Shown here: positions 31,417-42,142 of the stretch, one piece after another
How positions within the stretch are numbered: position 1 is the stretch's first letter
Layout: each line of letters starts with the position of its first letter
Source: Euphorbia lathyris
Lineage: Eukaryota; Streptophyta; Magnoliopsida; Malpighiales; Euphorbiaceae
Assembly (NCBI RefSeq): GCF_963576675.1
Contig: NC_088911.1
Coordinates: 75,669,256 to 75,733,255, forward strand
Length of the DNA stretch: 64,000 nucleotides
Direction of reading: 5' to 3'
Translations under genes and position numbers: made by a program
The notes under the pieces: model-generated
Databases searched by the model: none
What the model was told of the DNA's origin: nothing
The model's input: only the letters and a program-made list of their open reading frames with translations

Positions 31417-33229
31417 TGAAGGAAAATAGACAAGCCTAGGCGCAGCGGAATAATAAAATTTTATCTATTTTATCTATTTCCTTTCTCCAAGATCTGTTAA
31501 TTGTTATTTCATATAAAGATGGATAAAGTGAAATACCTTTTCTGAAGAACTATCTACAGTTGCAAACGAAGTGCCCACAACTCTTAATCCGTGTATCACG
31601 AACAACAAAAGAAACAACACAGAAAAGATAGACGATTAGTAATCAACCTTAATGAATAGCAATCGCAATGATTGCCTCTAACAGAAATCGATACGAGATC
31701 CAAGAGGGAGTAAGAAATAATGTAGATTAGCCGAGACGACGACGAAGCGATTCCTTCCTCTTCTGAATAGGGTTGACCGAAATCTGGGGTTAGGGAGTCT
31801 ATTTATAGACTTCTCAAAACCCTAATCCCAGTTGTGTTAGGAATTTAATTAATTGGAATCTTATTCTGAATAGGATTCCTAATTAGATAATTAAATAAAC
31901 ACTTTAATATTATCTAAACAATAATTAATTATATTTAGATAATTATTATTAATCAAATTAATAATTAATTAATGTTAGGGATAATTAATTAGAGTTTTAA
32001 TTGCATAAAACATCCAATTAATATTATCGGATAATTCTTTAGTTTAATTTATAATCATAATCTAATTACAATTATTAAACTAAATTAATATCCCTAACTA
32101 ATATATAAATTTCGGCCCATATGTGTATGTCTCGCTAATTGCGTTTTCGTCCTCCGATTCTAAGTCCCATATGCGACCCATCAGGTTCTTTATTGCTACT
32201 AGCCGTATATATCCTTTGAAATTATTCATCACGATTAATTCCAACATGTATATAACGGAATACTGTCGCGAGTTGTTACTAGCAGAACCTATGATATTCC
32301 CCCAGAGCAATTAAGAAGTCAGGTTGATAACTGACGTTAACCTTTCTGTATTAGGTACAGTATAATACGATCCTTCATCAACTATATCATGTCGGTCAAT
32401 TCCTTATAACCATGGAATGTGTCAAGGTTACATATAACGAAGAGTCCGGTTTTACTTGTACAGGTTGAATTCACTCTGAAAGATAAGTTAAGTGAAATGT
32501 TTATTTCTACTCTTAACTGTATCACCTTGCAAGGATTTCAGTCAATTCACCACAAGCGGCCCTTTGGATATATCTCCCATTTATCGGGAGTGACGAATGC
32601 TCAATCTGACATTAATCATTCTGTAATTACTTCGCGTGATACCCAACCCTGCTCTCACACACCCTAGGCTCTCACCTATTGGATCGTGCTCGCACAGAAT
32701 CAAAGTATCAGACTCCGCAATCCAGAATTACTAATTAATGAATGTTTGAGTCTGAGGATTAGTTATACCTACTAATACCGATGAGATGAACAGTTGACAC
32801 ATTAGATAAATCACTCCATTCTGTTATCTCAAGTCGGGTCCCAATTCTAATGAACTCCTTCATCAGATCCATGTAACTGTCTAGATATCAGAATATCTAA
32901 AGCTTGTGAGATCACCTTTCTGTCTCGACAGAAAACACTGTTACATGCAAGTCTCAACAGCAATATGACAATCCGTATAACATATTACTTGACTTGGGTT
33001 CACTTTAAGTCTATTGGTCTATTGTAAAGTACAGTCTCACTTCATGCTTGTATGAACACTTTACAACTACTTAAATAAACTTAGGGTTACTTTCTTTATG
33101 AAAGATTTGTGCCTTATATATGGTTACATATTAATGCTATATATCTGATTAAACAAATGACTAAATAAACAATTTATTCATTAATATTTATATCCTAAAA
33201 CAATTGTCTATAGGACATAAACCCCAACA
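31417..33229 (-). repeat. E3 5' LTR
   Basis: 1813 bp, tgaagg...ccccaaca on the plus strand, nearly identical to 6816-8627. TATA-like site at 31800-31807. Confidence 0.93.
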
Positions 33230-33234
33230 AGACA

Positions 33235-34549
33235 GGCCCTCGTCTCGTCGAGACACAGCCTGTCTCGGCGAGATGAGGCGGACCGATGGTTCCCAAAAGG
33301 GAACCATCGCGTGGTGTCTCGACGAGACGCCCAGTGTCTCGTCGAGACACCTTTTCGTCTCGTCGAGACGAGACGCTGGGAAGTAATTTCCCAGCGTCTT
33401 CTCACCTCTAGGGCGCGAATCTTGTTCCGAAAATGTCCAAAATACCCCCTAAAAACACCTAGCACTATAAATAGAACATTATGCCTCTTTTGTTAGGGTT
33501 TGCTTCTTTTGCTATTATTCTTTTCTTTCTTCCTTCATCTTCTCCCTTTTTCTTTTGAACAAATTTTATGATAACTTTAGCTTGAATTATTTTGCTTGGA
33601 ACTCGTTTTGAAGATTGATTGAGGAGAGAAATCTCTCCCCATTTTGTAATCAGAATCAGACACTTTCGGGTTTTGGATTTCTAATTCCCTTAATTATCTT
33701 TTACTCTTTGCTTGTTTAAATTAATGGTGATTTTTGTGGATGAATTGTGTGTTAATGATTTGGTTGTTTTAATTATGAACTAATCCTCATCCTATCTAGG
33801 ATGGGGATGAGATTGATTGCTTGACCATGTATGATTAGGGATTCAGTGTATGGAGTTACTTCCAATTGATTAGATTATGCATGCTTAATGTCCGAGTTTA
33901 TCAGAAACATGATCGTGGTTAGAATGAGATTCGATGATGATCAACTAGCCTGAAATTACTGAACCTAATTCCTGGAATCTGACAAATATAGGATTACTGA
34001 TAGATGGTTACCTGACCAAGGAACTATCTAATCTGAATTAGCATAATCTAACCTCGCTAGAGACCACTAGGAGTGCGGTTTAGTGGCTGGGCTACGGCTT
34101 TAGCCTCAATCACCACAGGACCTAATGCTTTGCATGCCCTGGGTTATATGCCTAATCAAGCCGTCAACCAACTGCATGTGAATAGACTACATATGATTGT
34201 CCATATTCATGTGGTACATTAGGTGATTACCGTCGGTTATCATTAGGATATACAACTGAATCCCAGTAAATTATACATGGAATCCAATTAAGAGCATCCC
34301 CATCCTGGATTGTTCCATCAATTAATTCGAATCCTACTTCTTCAATAGCTTCTATCTTTTATTTTACGAATTTAACTCTTTAATCACTCTACATCATATT
34401 CAACCTTCCGAACAATTGCGTTTACCTACCTTAGGTCGACTAGTTGTAAAAGATAGTCCTTGTGGTTTGATCTCGTGCTTAAGCACTATACTACTTGCTA
34501 CGATAGGATTCACTTGTCCTATTTATTGTTATATGCTTTACGAGCATCA
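33235..34549 (+). repeat. E2 5' LTR, second part
   Basis: Continues the E2 LTR after E3 (TSD agaca 33230-33234). It includes five more palindromes (33242, 33262, 33316, 33336, 33357), the inverted repeat at 33286-33307, the TATA box and a long transcribed part ending gagcatca. It matches 60038-61393. Confidence 0.92.
33466..33474 (+). promoter_or_regulatory. TATA box in E2 5' LTR
   Basis: ctataaataga, about 100 bp downstream of the palindromic array. The 3' LTR copy is at 60310-60318. Confidence 0.65.
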
Positions 34550-34555
34550 AGTTTT

Positions 34556-34573
34556 TGGCGCCATTGTCGGGGA
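34556..34573 (+). other. E2 primer-binding site, tRNA-Asp-like
   Basis: tggcgccattgtcgggga shortly after the LTR end. It differs in two positions from the TGGCGCCGTTGCCGGGGA site known from Athila elements. Confidence 0.8.
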
Positions 34574-34719
34574 GTATTTTTGTTTATAACTAGTAACTCT
34601 TAGCGAAAGGTTTATATAATTGTTTGTGATTCCTAGAATTGAGGGTCTACGGATCACTCGTCATTGCATCTTGATTCTTAAGCTGAAACTGTTCTTGCAG
34701 GACATAAAAGGAGGACACA

Positions 34720-35622
34720 ATGGCCGAAGATCTTTTGGTCATGGAGTTGTTGAAGGCAAAGCGGCCTACAAGCACCTCTGGCATCCTAGACCCGGCAATA
34801 ACAGCAACGTCATTTGAAATCAGACCAGCAATGATTCAGATGATTCAGAACTCGGGACAGTTCGGTGGGGATTACTACAAAGATCCTAACTCACATCTTG
34901 ACAAATTCGTTGAATACTGCAGCACCTTCAAGTGCGAAGACATCACATCTGAACAAATCTTCCAGAAGCTGTTCAGATTTTCTTTGAAAGAAGAAGCTGT
35001 AGAATGGCTACAATCCGTCGAGCCGGGCTCTCTCACTGATTGGGACACTACAGTATCAACGTTCCTAGCAAAGTACTTCCCTCCATCAAAGACTGCACAA
35101 TTCAGAAGCGAAATCACCTCGTTTAGGCAGTCCGATAGTGAGAACCTGCATTTAGCCTGGGAGAGGTTCCAGAGGTTGTTAAGACGGTGCCCCCACCATG
35201 GTTACCAGTGGTACCAGCTTGTTGACATGTTCTATTCAGGAATATCTCCTGTCAGCCGCGCCTTTCTAGATGCAGCAGCGGGAGGAAATCTATTCAACAA
35301 GACTACGGTGCAGGCTTACAATCTGATGAAAGAATTAGCTGAATGGAGTGCATGTTGGCAAGTTGAGAAGCCGGCTCCGAGAAGAGGCACAAAAGCTAAG
35401 AAGTTCCCTAGAATATCTTCAGAATCAAATCCTCAGATAGCAGCACTTACAGAAAAAATGGATCTGTTGGGAAGTCACCTGAAATCACCAGAACCAGTAG
35501 CAAGCTGTGAGGTTTGCAGCGGAGGGCACAAGAGCGTGGAGTGCCCAATGGTACTAGAACATGTCCATTATCTGAAACAGTATGGGTCAAATAGCACGCA
35601 TTGGCAGCAGGACAGATACTGA
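34720..35622 (+). pseudogene. E2 Athila gag
   Basis: 300 aa from ATG 34720. The retrotransposon gag domain lies at about 60-200 (FRFSLKEEAVEWLQSVEPGS, FLAKYFPPSKTAQFR, LHLAWERFQRLLRRCPHHG). Further on is CEVCSGGHKSVECP, a C-x2-C-x4-H-x4-C zinc knuckle (C-E-V-C, GGH, ECP). The frame stops at TGA 35620-35622 but continues in the same phase at 35623. It forms the particle. Confidence 0.85.
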
Positions 35623-36138
35623 GGTTCAGGTTCTGAGACTGAATTGGAGAGAAGTATAGATGTCCTGATGGAGATCTTGAGTGCCACAGAAGATAGGTTG
35701 GCACACAATGAAGTTTTCTGCCAAAGACTTCAAAAGCAGGTCAGTGAGTTGGTGGAAGAGGAAGCACGAGCAATCACGCTTAGGAGCAGAACACAGGTAA
35801 GTGGACCAAATTTTTTGCCTCAACGAGACGGGGCCTCAGACCCCATTCCTGGTAATATCTCGTCTACCCCTCCTGCTCCACAAATAAGTGTTTCTGATCC
35901 AGCTTCGTTAACTGACACTGCTGTACCACCAACACAGGTAGCCTTGCCTTATCCTACTTCTAGGAGAGCTAAGTTAGACAAGGATTATTCCAAGATGTTG
36001 AATGTGTTTAAGAAAATAGAGATTAACCTTGCATTTCTAGAACTTCTTGAGAATATGCCTGTGTATGGAATTTTTTTGAAAGAATTGATCTCTAAAAAGA
36101 GAAAATTAGGAGATCATGAGACTGTAATGCTAAGCTAG
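35623..36138 (+). pseudogene. E2 gag C-terminal linker
   Basis: In phase with gag: ELERSIDVLMEILSATED, QKQVSELVEEEARAITLRS (coiled-coil-like, with the ARAITLRSG-like motif usual before the Athila protease), a Pro/Ser/Thr-rich stretch, then RRAKLDKDYSKMLNVFKKIEI. Ends with TAG at 36136-36138. Confidence 0.75.
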
Positions 36139-36740
36139 GAATGTTCTGCAATGCTCACAAATCCACTTCCAAAAAAATTTAAGGATCCTGGTAGTTTTAG
36201 CATACCCTGTACAATAGGCAAAGTTCACTTTTAACGTGCTCTATGTGATCTTGGCGCAAGCATTAATCTGATGCCTTTGTCTGTTTACAGGAAATTGGGA
36301 ATGGGAGATCTGAAACCAACATCAGTCACAATACAGCTGGCTGACAGGTAGATAAGGCGTCCGGTAGGAGTGGTGGAAGACCTCTTGGTCAAGGTAGATC
36401 AGTTCATCTTCCCGGCTGAATTTGTGATAATGGATATCGAAGAAGATGATCAGGTCCCTATCTTACTAGGGAGGCCTTTCCTCGACACAGGGCGGACACT
36501 GATTGATGTTGAAGGGGGTAAATTAATTCTCCGATTGCAGAATGAGGAAGTAGAATTCAATATTTTAAAATCTATGAAATTTCCTGTTGATGATGAATGT
36601 TGTAATTTTCTGAGCCTAACTGACTCTTTGGTTGAGAATACTTTTCAGGAAAATGAAGACAAGAATTTGAATATTGAACTAGAAGAGGAAGAGCCTTCGG
36701 ATGTAGACATTGAGTTAGAAAGTAAAGAGGGTTGTCACTG
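36139..36740 (+). pseudogene. E2 aspartic protease (cut by E6)
   Basis: The same frame, with stops at 36232-36234 and 36349-36351. The active site is DLGAS (36247-36261), the Athila form of DTGAS. Then [43 protein letters not shown] (read in two pieces around residue breaks) and an acidic tail. Cut by E6 at 36740; the protein continues at 46104. Confidence 0.82.
36736..36740. repeat. Target-site duplication of E6 (cactg), left copy
   Basis: cactg precedes tgttggggtt, and the second copy is at 46099-46103 after ccttca. Confidence 0.94.
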
Positions 36741-38559
36741 TGTTGGGGTTTAGTGTCCTATAGACAATTGTTCTAGGATACGAACTTAATGTAAATGAAG
36801 TGTTCTTTATATCGTTTGTTTTAATGAGATGTGTTTTCATAACTATATAAAGGCAATCCCTTTTAAGAACTAAATAAAGTCTAATAAAAGGAAATCCGTA
36901 AGTTTGTTTAAAGTGATTATAAAGTGTTCATAAAAGCATGAAGTGAGACGAAACTTTATAATAAACTAATAAACTTAAAACCACCCCAAGTCAAGTAATA
37001 TGTTAAGGATTGACATATCACTGTTGAGACTTGCATGTAACAATGTCTTCTATCCCGACAGAATGCTGATCTCACAAGCTTCATATATACAGATATCTGG
37101 AGAGTTACATGGATACGATGAAAATAAGTTCATTAGGATTGGAGACCCGACTTGAGATAACAGGATGGGTAGATTCATCCTTGTCACCTGTTCATCTCAT
37201 TGGTATTAATAGGTATAAGTAATCCTCAGACTCAAAGGAATGTTAATTAGTAATTCTGGATTACGGAATGTGACGCTTTGATCCTGTTGTAACACGATCC
37301 TTAACAGAGATGACTCTGGGGTGTGAACAGCAGACGTTGGGTATCACAGGAAGTAATTGCGGGATAGTTATACATTGGATTGAGCATTTATCACTCCCGA
37401 TAAATGGGAGATATGTCCATGGATCGCTTATGGAAGACTTGACTCTAAATCCTTGCAAGGTGATAGCTTAAGATTGAAATGCAGATTTCTCTTAACCTAT
37501 CTAATTGGAGTTGACTCGGCCTGTACAAGTAAAATGAACGTCTCGCTATATATGACTTGACATTATCCATAGTCATAAGATTCAGTTCAAGGACGTAGTT
37601 GATAAAGGATCGAATTATACTATAACTAATACGGAAAGGTCAACGACAGAATCAACCTGTCTTCTTATAGCTCTGGGGGAATGATTACAGACTTGCCAAT
37701 CACATTTTTCGTACATCATTCCGTTATGCAAAGATTAAATATAATTCTTTGAAAATTAATTTAATAGCTGCATACGGCTAGAAGCAATAAGAACCTAATG
37801 GGTCACACATAAGACTTGGAACCCAAAAGAGAAACAGATGTCAATTAATTGATGGAAGCCCGACTAAGCCCAATAGGGCCCAGTAACTGTAGGGGGCAAA
37901 ATTTATGTATTAATACATAAATAATTAATTTGATTTTATCAGTCCTAATTAGATTAGGATTATGAATTAAATTAATAAAAGGATAATTAAATTAGGAGTT
38001 TTAATTAGATTATATTACTCCTATTATTATCCAATAAGGTTATTATTATTATCTTTATATTTAGATATATTAATAGATAATAATTAAGAATTCTATTCCG
38101 AATTGAATTCTTATTCAATAACCTAATTCTATCTAACTAGGGATTAGATACAAGAGATTATAAATACCCCCATATAGTGATTTTCGAAATCCCCAAGCAA
38201 TCCAAGGGAGAGAATTTCGATCCCCTTGTTCGAGGACGAGATTATCTACCGCTTCCTTCTGTTCAATTGATTTTCATCTATTTCTCTTTATCCTTGATCT
38301 TGTGTTGATTAATTAGAGACAATCTACTTTGGTTGTTATAAACGGTTGATTCTAACTTGATCTTCCATTGTTTTTGTTTTGTGTTCGGGAACTCGAAGTA
38401 AAAGTTGTGGGCACTTCGTTTGCAACGGTAGATAGAACTTCTGAAAGGTATTTCTTTTATCCCTCTTTATATGAAATAACGATTAACGGATCTTGGGTTA
38501 ATGGAAATAGGTTAAATTTTTTATATTTCCGCTGCTATACGTTTGCCTATTTTCCTTCA
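36741..38559 (+). repeat. E6 5' LTR
   Basis: 1819 bp, tgttggggtt...ttttccttca. TATA-like site tataaata at 38159-38166. Nearly identical to 44278-46098. Confidence 0.94.
38159..38166 (+). promoter_or_regulatory. TATA box in E6 5' LTR
   Basis: agattataaataccccc. The 3' LTR copy is at 45698-45705 and the E7 copies at 49312-49319 and 56584-56591. Confidence 0.6.
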
Positions 38560-38560
38560 T

Positions 38561-38571
38561 TGGTATCAGAG
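38561..38571 (+). other. E6 primer-binding site, tRNA-iMet
   Basis: tggtatcagag one base after the LTR end. Confidence 0.9.
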
Positions 38572-38887
38572 TCTGCGTTAAATCCGTTATTTCATATATG
38601 AAAATTTAGAAGTTTTTCAATCAGGTTGAATAAATATTTATAGTTAGGTTAATTAACAAAACTGTTTTGATTAATTAGTTCTAAAGATAAATAAGTTTTA
38701 ATTAATTGTTAATTAAAATAGTTTATGCATATGTTCCTAATTATTTCGGTTGATAATCATTATAACAAAATCTATCAATTTTATAGTTAGATTGATAAAA
38801 GTTAATTTTATTGATTCTAAAGATAAAACAGAAAATCTATAATAGGTTTTCTTATTTTCTGAAAATCGTTTTGAAACCGTTTTAAAA

Positions 38888-38933
<46 letters not shown>

Positions 38934-38980
38934 AAAATTAAAAAAAATAGGAGGACAAGCGCAACCCGGCTATTGTCACA

Positions 38981-39104
38981 CGGTTGCTGCCCCGCAGCAG
39001 CAACCGCGCGGCGGCTGGCCGCCGCTGCCGCAAGGCAGCGGCAGACCAGTCGCATTAGGGCTGCTGCCAAACGGCAGCAGCCGCGTCCTCGGGCCCGGCC
39101 CGAG
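38981..39104 (+). repeat. GC-rich island with four consecutive hairpins in E6 leader
   Basis: Perfect inverted repeats: cggttgctgc/gcagcaaccg (38981-38990, 38997-39006); gccgctgcc/ggcagcggc (39021-39029, 39034-39042); gctgctgcc/ggcagcagc (39060-39068, 39073-39081); ctcgggcc/ggcccgag (39088-39095, 39097-39104). The composition is strikingly unlike the surrounding AT-rich leader. E5 lacks it. Confidence 0.85.
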
Positions 39105-39136
39105 ACCCACTTATTTTAAAATCGTTTTAAAATATT

Positions 39137-39171
<35 letters not shown>

Positions 39172-39911
39172 GTTTCAGAAATTAATAGTTTTCTGTTTTG
39201 ATTATCGAATGAAAATTTATTTAAAAGTTTTTTTACCTATTTGTAAATCAAAAGTATTAAATGAATTGAAATCAAAATAATTGGGACATGCATAAATTAA
39301 AGTTTTGTATAGTTATATTAATCTAAAAGGTTAATATAGAACATACGAAACTATTAGAAGTAAAATTGGATGAAAGTTAATTGATGTGTTAATGTGATTA
39401 ACCTAAATATTACATAAAGTATTTATGTAATCAACCAATTAAATTTATTTAATTGAGTCTATGCATGTTTGGAGTTGTGGACATATTTGGACCCTCTTTT
39501 AGTCTTTTGGTATTTTTTAAATAGGGCATGCGAGTCCTGCCTTTCTACTATCTATTGTAATTTCTCGCCCTTCAATTTAATTAAAGTTTTCTTTAGTAGA
39601 ATAGAAATTAATATGTAATTTCAAGGCGCCATGGAGAAGACGGAGGGCCTAAAGAGAAATATGTAATAGTTAGTATTTCCCTAGGTTTGGCCTTTTATTC
39701 CGTCTCTGGCTCGACGGAATAATTTAGATAATATGTCCATAACACCAATGTATCTGTCTGATGTATGCTAAAGCAAATCAAGACTAAGTTAGATTATGGG
39801 ACTTAAAATAAAATCCCTCATTAAAAGTTAAGTAAATAAGCAAGTTATTAAAATCGGTTGCCCCTCCCTAATATTATAATTCAGCCGGCAGTACTGAGGG
39901 CCTTTGGGTTG

Positions 39912-40185
39912 TTGAGTAAACTCAAGCTCGGGGTCTTATGGTAACACCTGAATTATCGAAAATCATTTTTCATGAATATGGGGTAATACTTAAATTAGAT
40001 TATGATAATTGGATGAGTAAACTCATGTTTTCATAAACTAATGGGCAATACGGCTGGGATTAAGATGAATAGCATATTAGTTACTAATGTGGTTAGTAAC
40101 CCAATAACCTAGGAATCACATTAAAGATGTGATTGATTACATGAATCTACCTAACGAATGAGACTAGCTTGTTGAGTAAACTCAA
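39912..40185 (+). other. Triple hairpin module, E6 copy
   Basis: Hairpins TTGAG-TAAA-CTCAA at 39912-39925, ATGAG-TAAA-CTCAT at 40013-40026 and TTGAG-TAAA-CTCAA at 40172-40185. The same three, in the same order and spacing, are in E3, E5 and E7. Confidence 0.7.
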
Positions 40186-40396
40186 GGAGAAATCTCGGGA
40201 GTTAGGATCCTAGCTCACTAAAGGATTTGTGAAATTCTTCGAATTAATATGGAGGGCTATTAATTTGGCAAAATAGTGGGAGCGATCTAAAATAAACTAA
40301 AAGGCCTATAATTTTAGATTGATATACTTTAAAGCAAATGAATAACATACGTTTACTCTTTCTCACTCTCAGGTTTAATTAATCACTCTTAAAATC

Positions 40397-40765
40397 ATGA
40401 CTAACACCAATCTGCAAAACATACTTACCGATAACAAGTTGAACAGTTCAAATTTCACCGACTGGTACCTCAACCTCAAAATCGTTTTGAAGTTCGAGAA
40501 GAAAGGGTATGTACTTGATACACCGATACCCCCTTACCCAACGAATGGTGCTCCCTACTAAGAATTTTATGCTTACTTGAAGCATAAGGCTGATGACGAT
40601 CAAGCGGGAGACATCATACTTGCATCTATGACACCGGAATTGAAAAGGCAACATGCAGATATGGATGCCTATTCCATGGTCAAGCACCTAAAAGAGTTAT
40701 TTGTGAATCAAACTCGGTGCGAATGTTACGAGATAACAAAACAGTTATATAGATGCAAGATGTAG
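40397..40765 (+). pseudogene. E6 gag N-terminal part
   Basis: From the ATG at 40397: NLQNILTDNKLNSSNFTDW-like start, YLKHKADDDQAGDIILASM. Stops at 40559-40561 (TAA for CAA) and 40763-40765 (TAG for CAG). E7 is open at both places. Confidence 0.82.
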
Positions 40766-41365
40766 GTGGGCACATCTATAATGGCACATTGTGTCAAGAT
40801 GATCGGCCTTATCACCAAGTTTTCTAGTATTGGAGATGCGATGGATCATGAACTAAGTATAAACTTACTTCTTCAGTCCCTCCCTGAGAGTTACTCACAG
40901 TTCATCATGAACTACCAAGTGAGTGGCTTGCAAACCTCTCTTGAAGAGCTTGCAAATATGCTCGAGACAGTCGAGCCCAGTATAAAAGAAAACGAGGAGA
41001 TACCGGCCCTTGCTATTGAAGGATCAAAGAAGAGGAAAGGGATCTCTCCCGATCCAAACCATCCTAAGAAAGGCAAGGAGGCCATGCTCACCGAAACAAA
41101 GGGAAAGGAAGTGAAGAAGCCCAAAGGAAAGTGCCACTATTATGGTGAAGTGGGGCATTGGAAGAGAAATTGTTTGTTGTACCTAGCTACCCTCAAGAAG
41201 GGAGAAGCCGGGACCTCAACATCTGGTATGTTTTATATTGAAATAAATACAATTTCACAGTCTGAATCTTGGGTACTTGATACCGGATGCGGATCTCATA
41301 TTTGTACAAATATGCAGGAGCTAAATCAGACTAAGGAATTGAAGAAAGGAAGCATAAATTTGTGA
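40766..41365 (+). pseudogene. E6 gag C-terminus, zinc knuckle and protease start
   Basis: The 199-aa segment has the knuckle CHYYGEVGHWKRNC, where the second Cys is replaced by Tyr, so the ligand set is incomplete. The protease site is SWVLDTGCGSHICTNM. Ends at TGA 41363-41365 (CGA in E7). Confidence 0.83.
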
Positions 41366-42142
41366 GTAGGAAATGGAGCAAGAGTTGCCGCCCTCGCCAT
41401 TGGAGCTTATGCTTTGAATTTGCCCTCTAGGCTTGTAATAGAATTAAGGAACTGTTTGTATGTTCCACAAATGTCTCGTAACATTATTTCTATTAGCCGT
41501 CTTGTTGATGACGGTTTTCATATTTCAATAAAAGACAAACATTGCGATTTTTATAGAGATGAGATTTTCTATTTTTTAGGAATATCACAAAAAGGGATTT
41601 ATGTGCTAGATGACAAAATTTCTGTTTTTGCAATTGATACCAAAAGACATAAGCTAGATAATTCAACTTACTTGTGGCATTGTCGTTTAGGCCATAAAAA
41701 CAAAAAACGCATGCTAAAGCTACATCAAGATGGGCTTACAGATCCAATTGATCCTGAATCATTGGAAATATGCGAAGTATGTTTAAAAGGTAAAATGACA
41801 AAGACACCCTTTAGCAATAAAGGTGAGCGTGTATCAGACACTCTAGGACTTATTCATTCAGATGTATGTGGTCCTATGTCAGTCCAAGCAAGAGGAGGAT
41901 TCAGATACTTCATAAGCTTCATAGACGACCATACCCGATATGGTTATATCTATTTGATGAAGCACAAGTCCGAAGCTTTTGAGAAATTCAAATGCTTCAA
42001 GAATGAAGTAGAAAATCAATTAAGAAAGAAAATAAAGATACTTCGATCCGATCGAGGTGGCGAATATCTTTCAGATGATTTTCTGAATTATCTAACTGAA
42101 TGTGGGATTTGCTCACAATGGACACCTCCCTATACACCATAA
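41366..42142 (+). pseudogene. E6 protease end and integrase first half
   Basis: Open from 41366, with the first ATG at 41414: SRNIISISRLVDDGFH, YLWHCRLGHKNKKRM, CEVCLKGKMTKTPFS, IHSDVCGPMSVQ and FIDDHTRYGY. Ends at TAA 42140-42142 in PPYTP-stop-HNG. E7 has the identical stop at 52975-52977; E5 reads CAA there. Confidence 0.85.

Larger units (their letters stand above)
6816..33229 (-). mobile_element. E3, Ty1/Copia retrotransposon with eroded coding region (hosts E4)
   Basis: On the minus strand it starts with TGTTGGGG at 33229 and ends ...TTCCTTCA at 6816. It has two LTRs of about 1.81 kb, a tRNA-iMet PBS, a leader split by E4, a badly decayed gag-pol (8640-11390) and a Copia polypurine tract. 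Own length without E4 is about 8.7 kb. By eye the LTRs differ at only a few positions per hundred bases, yet no pol domain remains open. This suggests a copy of an already defective element. It is related to E5, E6 and E7 by leader and coding similarity. Confidence 0.9.
38572..40396 (+). other. E6 leader between PBS and gag
   Basis: 1.8 kb non-coding. It contains two (TA)n tracts (38891-38929 and 39145-39171) that flank a GC-rich hairpin island (38950-39110). Blocks conserved among E3, E5, E6 and E7 follow, then the triple hairpin module 212 bp before the gag ATG. Confidence 0.78.

Noticed and set aside
33204..33496. Arg/Asp-rich ORFs on both strands over the palindrome array (also 59853-60302)
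   Set aside because: They are translations of gtctcgtcgagac repeats; palindromes give similar peptides in both directions. LTR context argues against coding.
38882..39070. Ala/Arg-rich 62-aa ORF on the minus strand
   Set aside because: It is produced by the GC-rich hairpin island and a (TA)n tract in a leader; not shared with E5 or E7.
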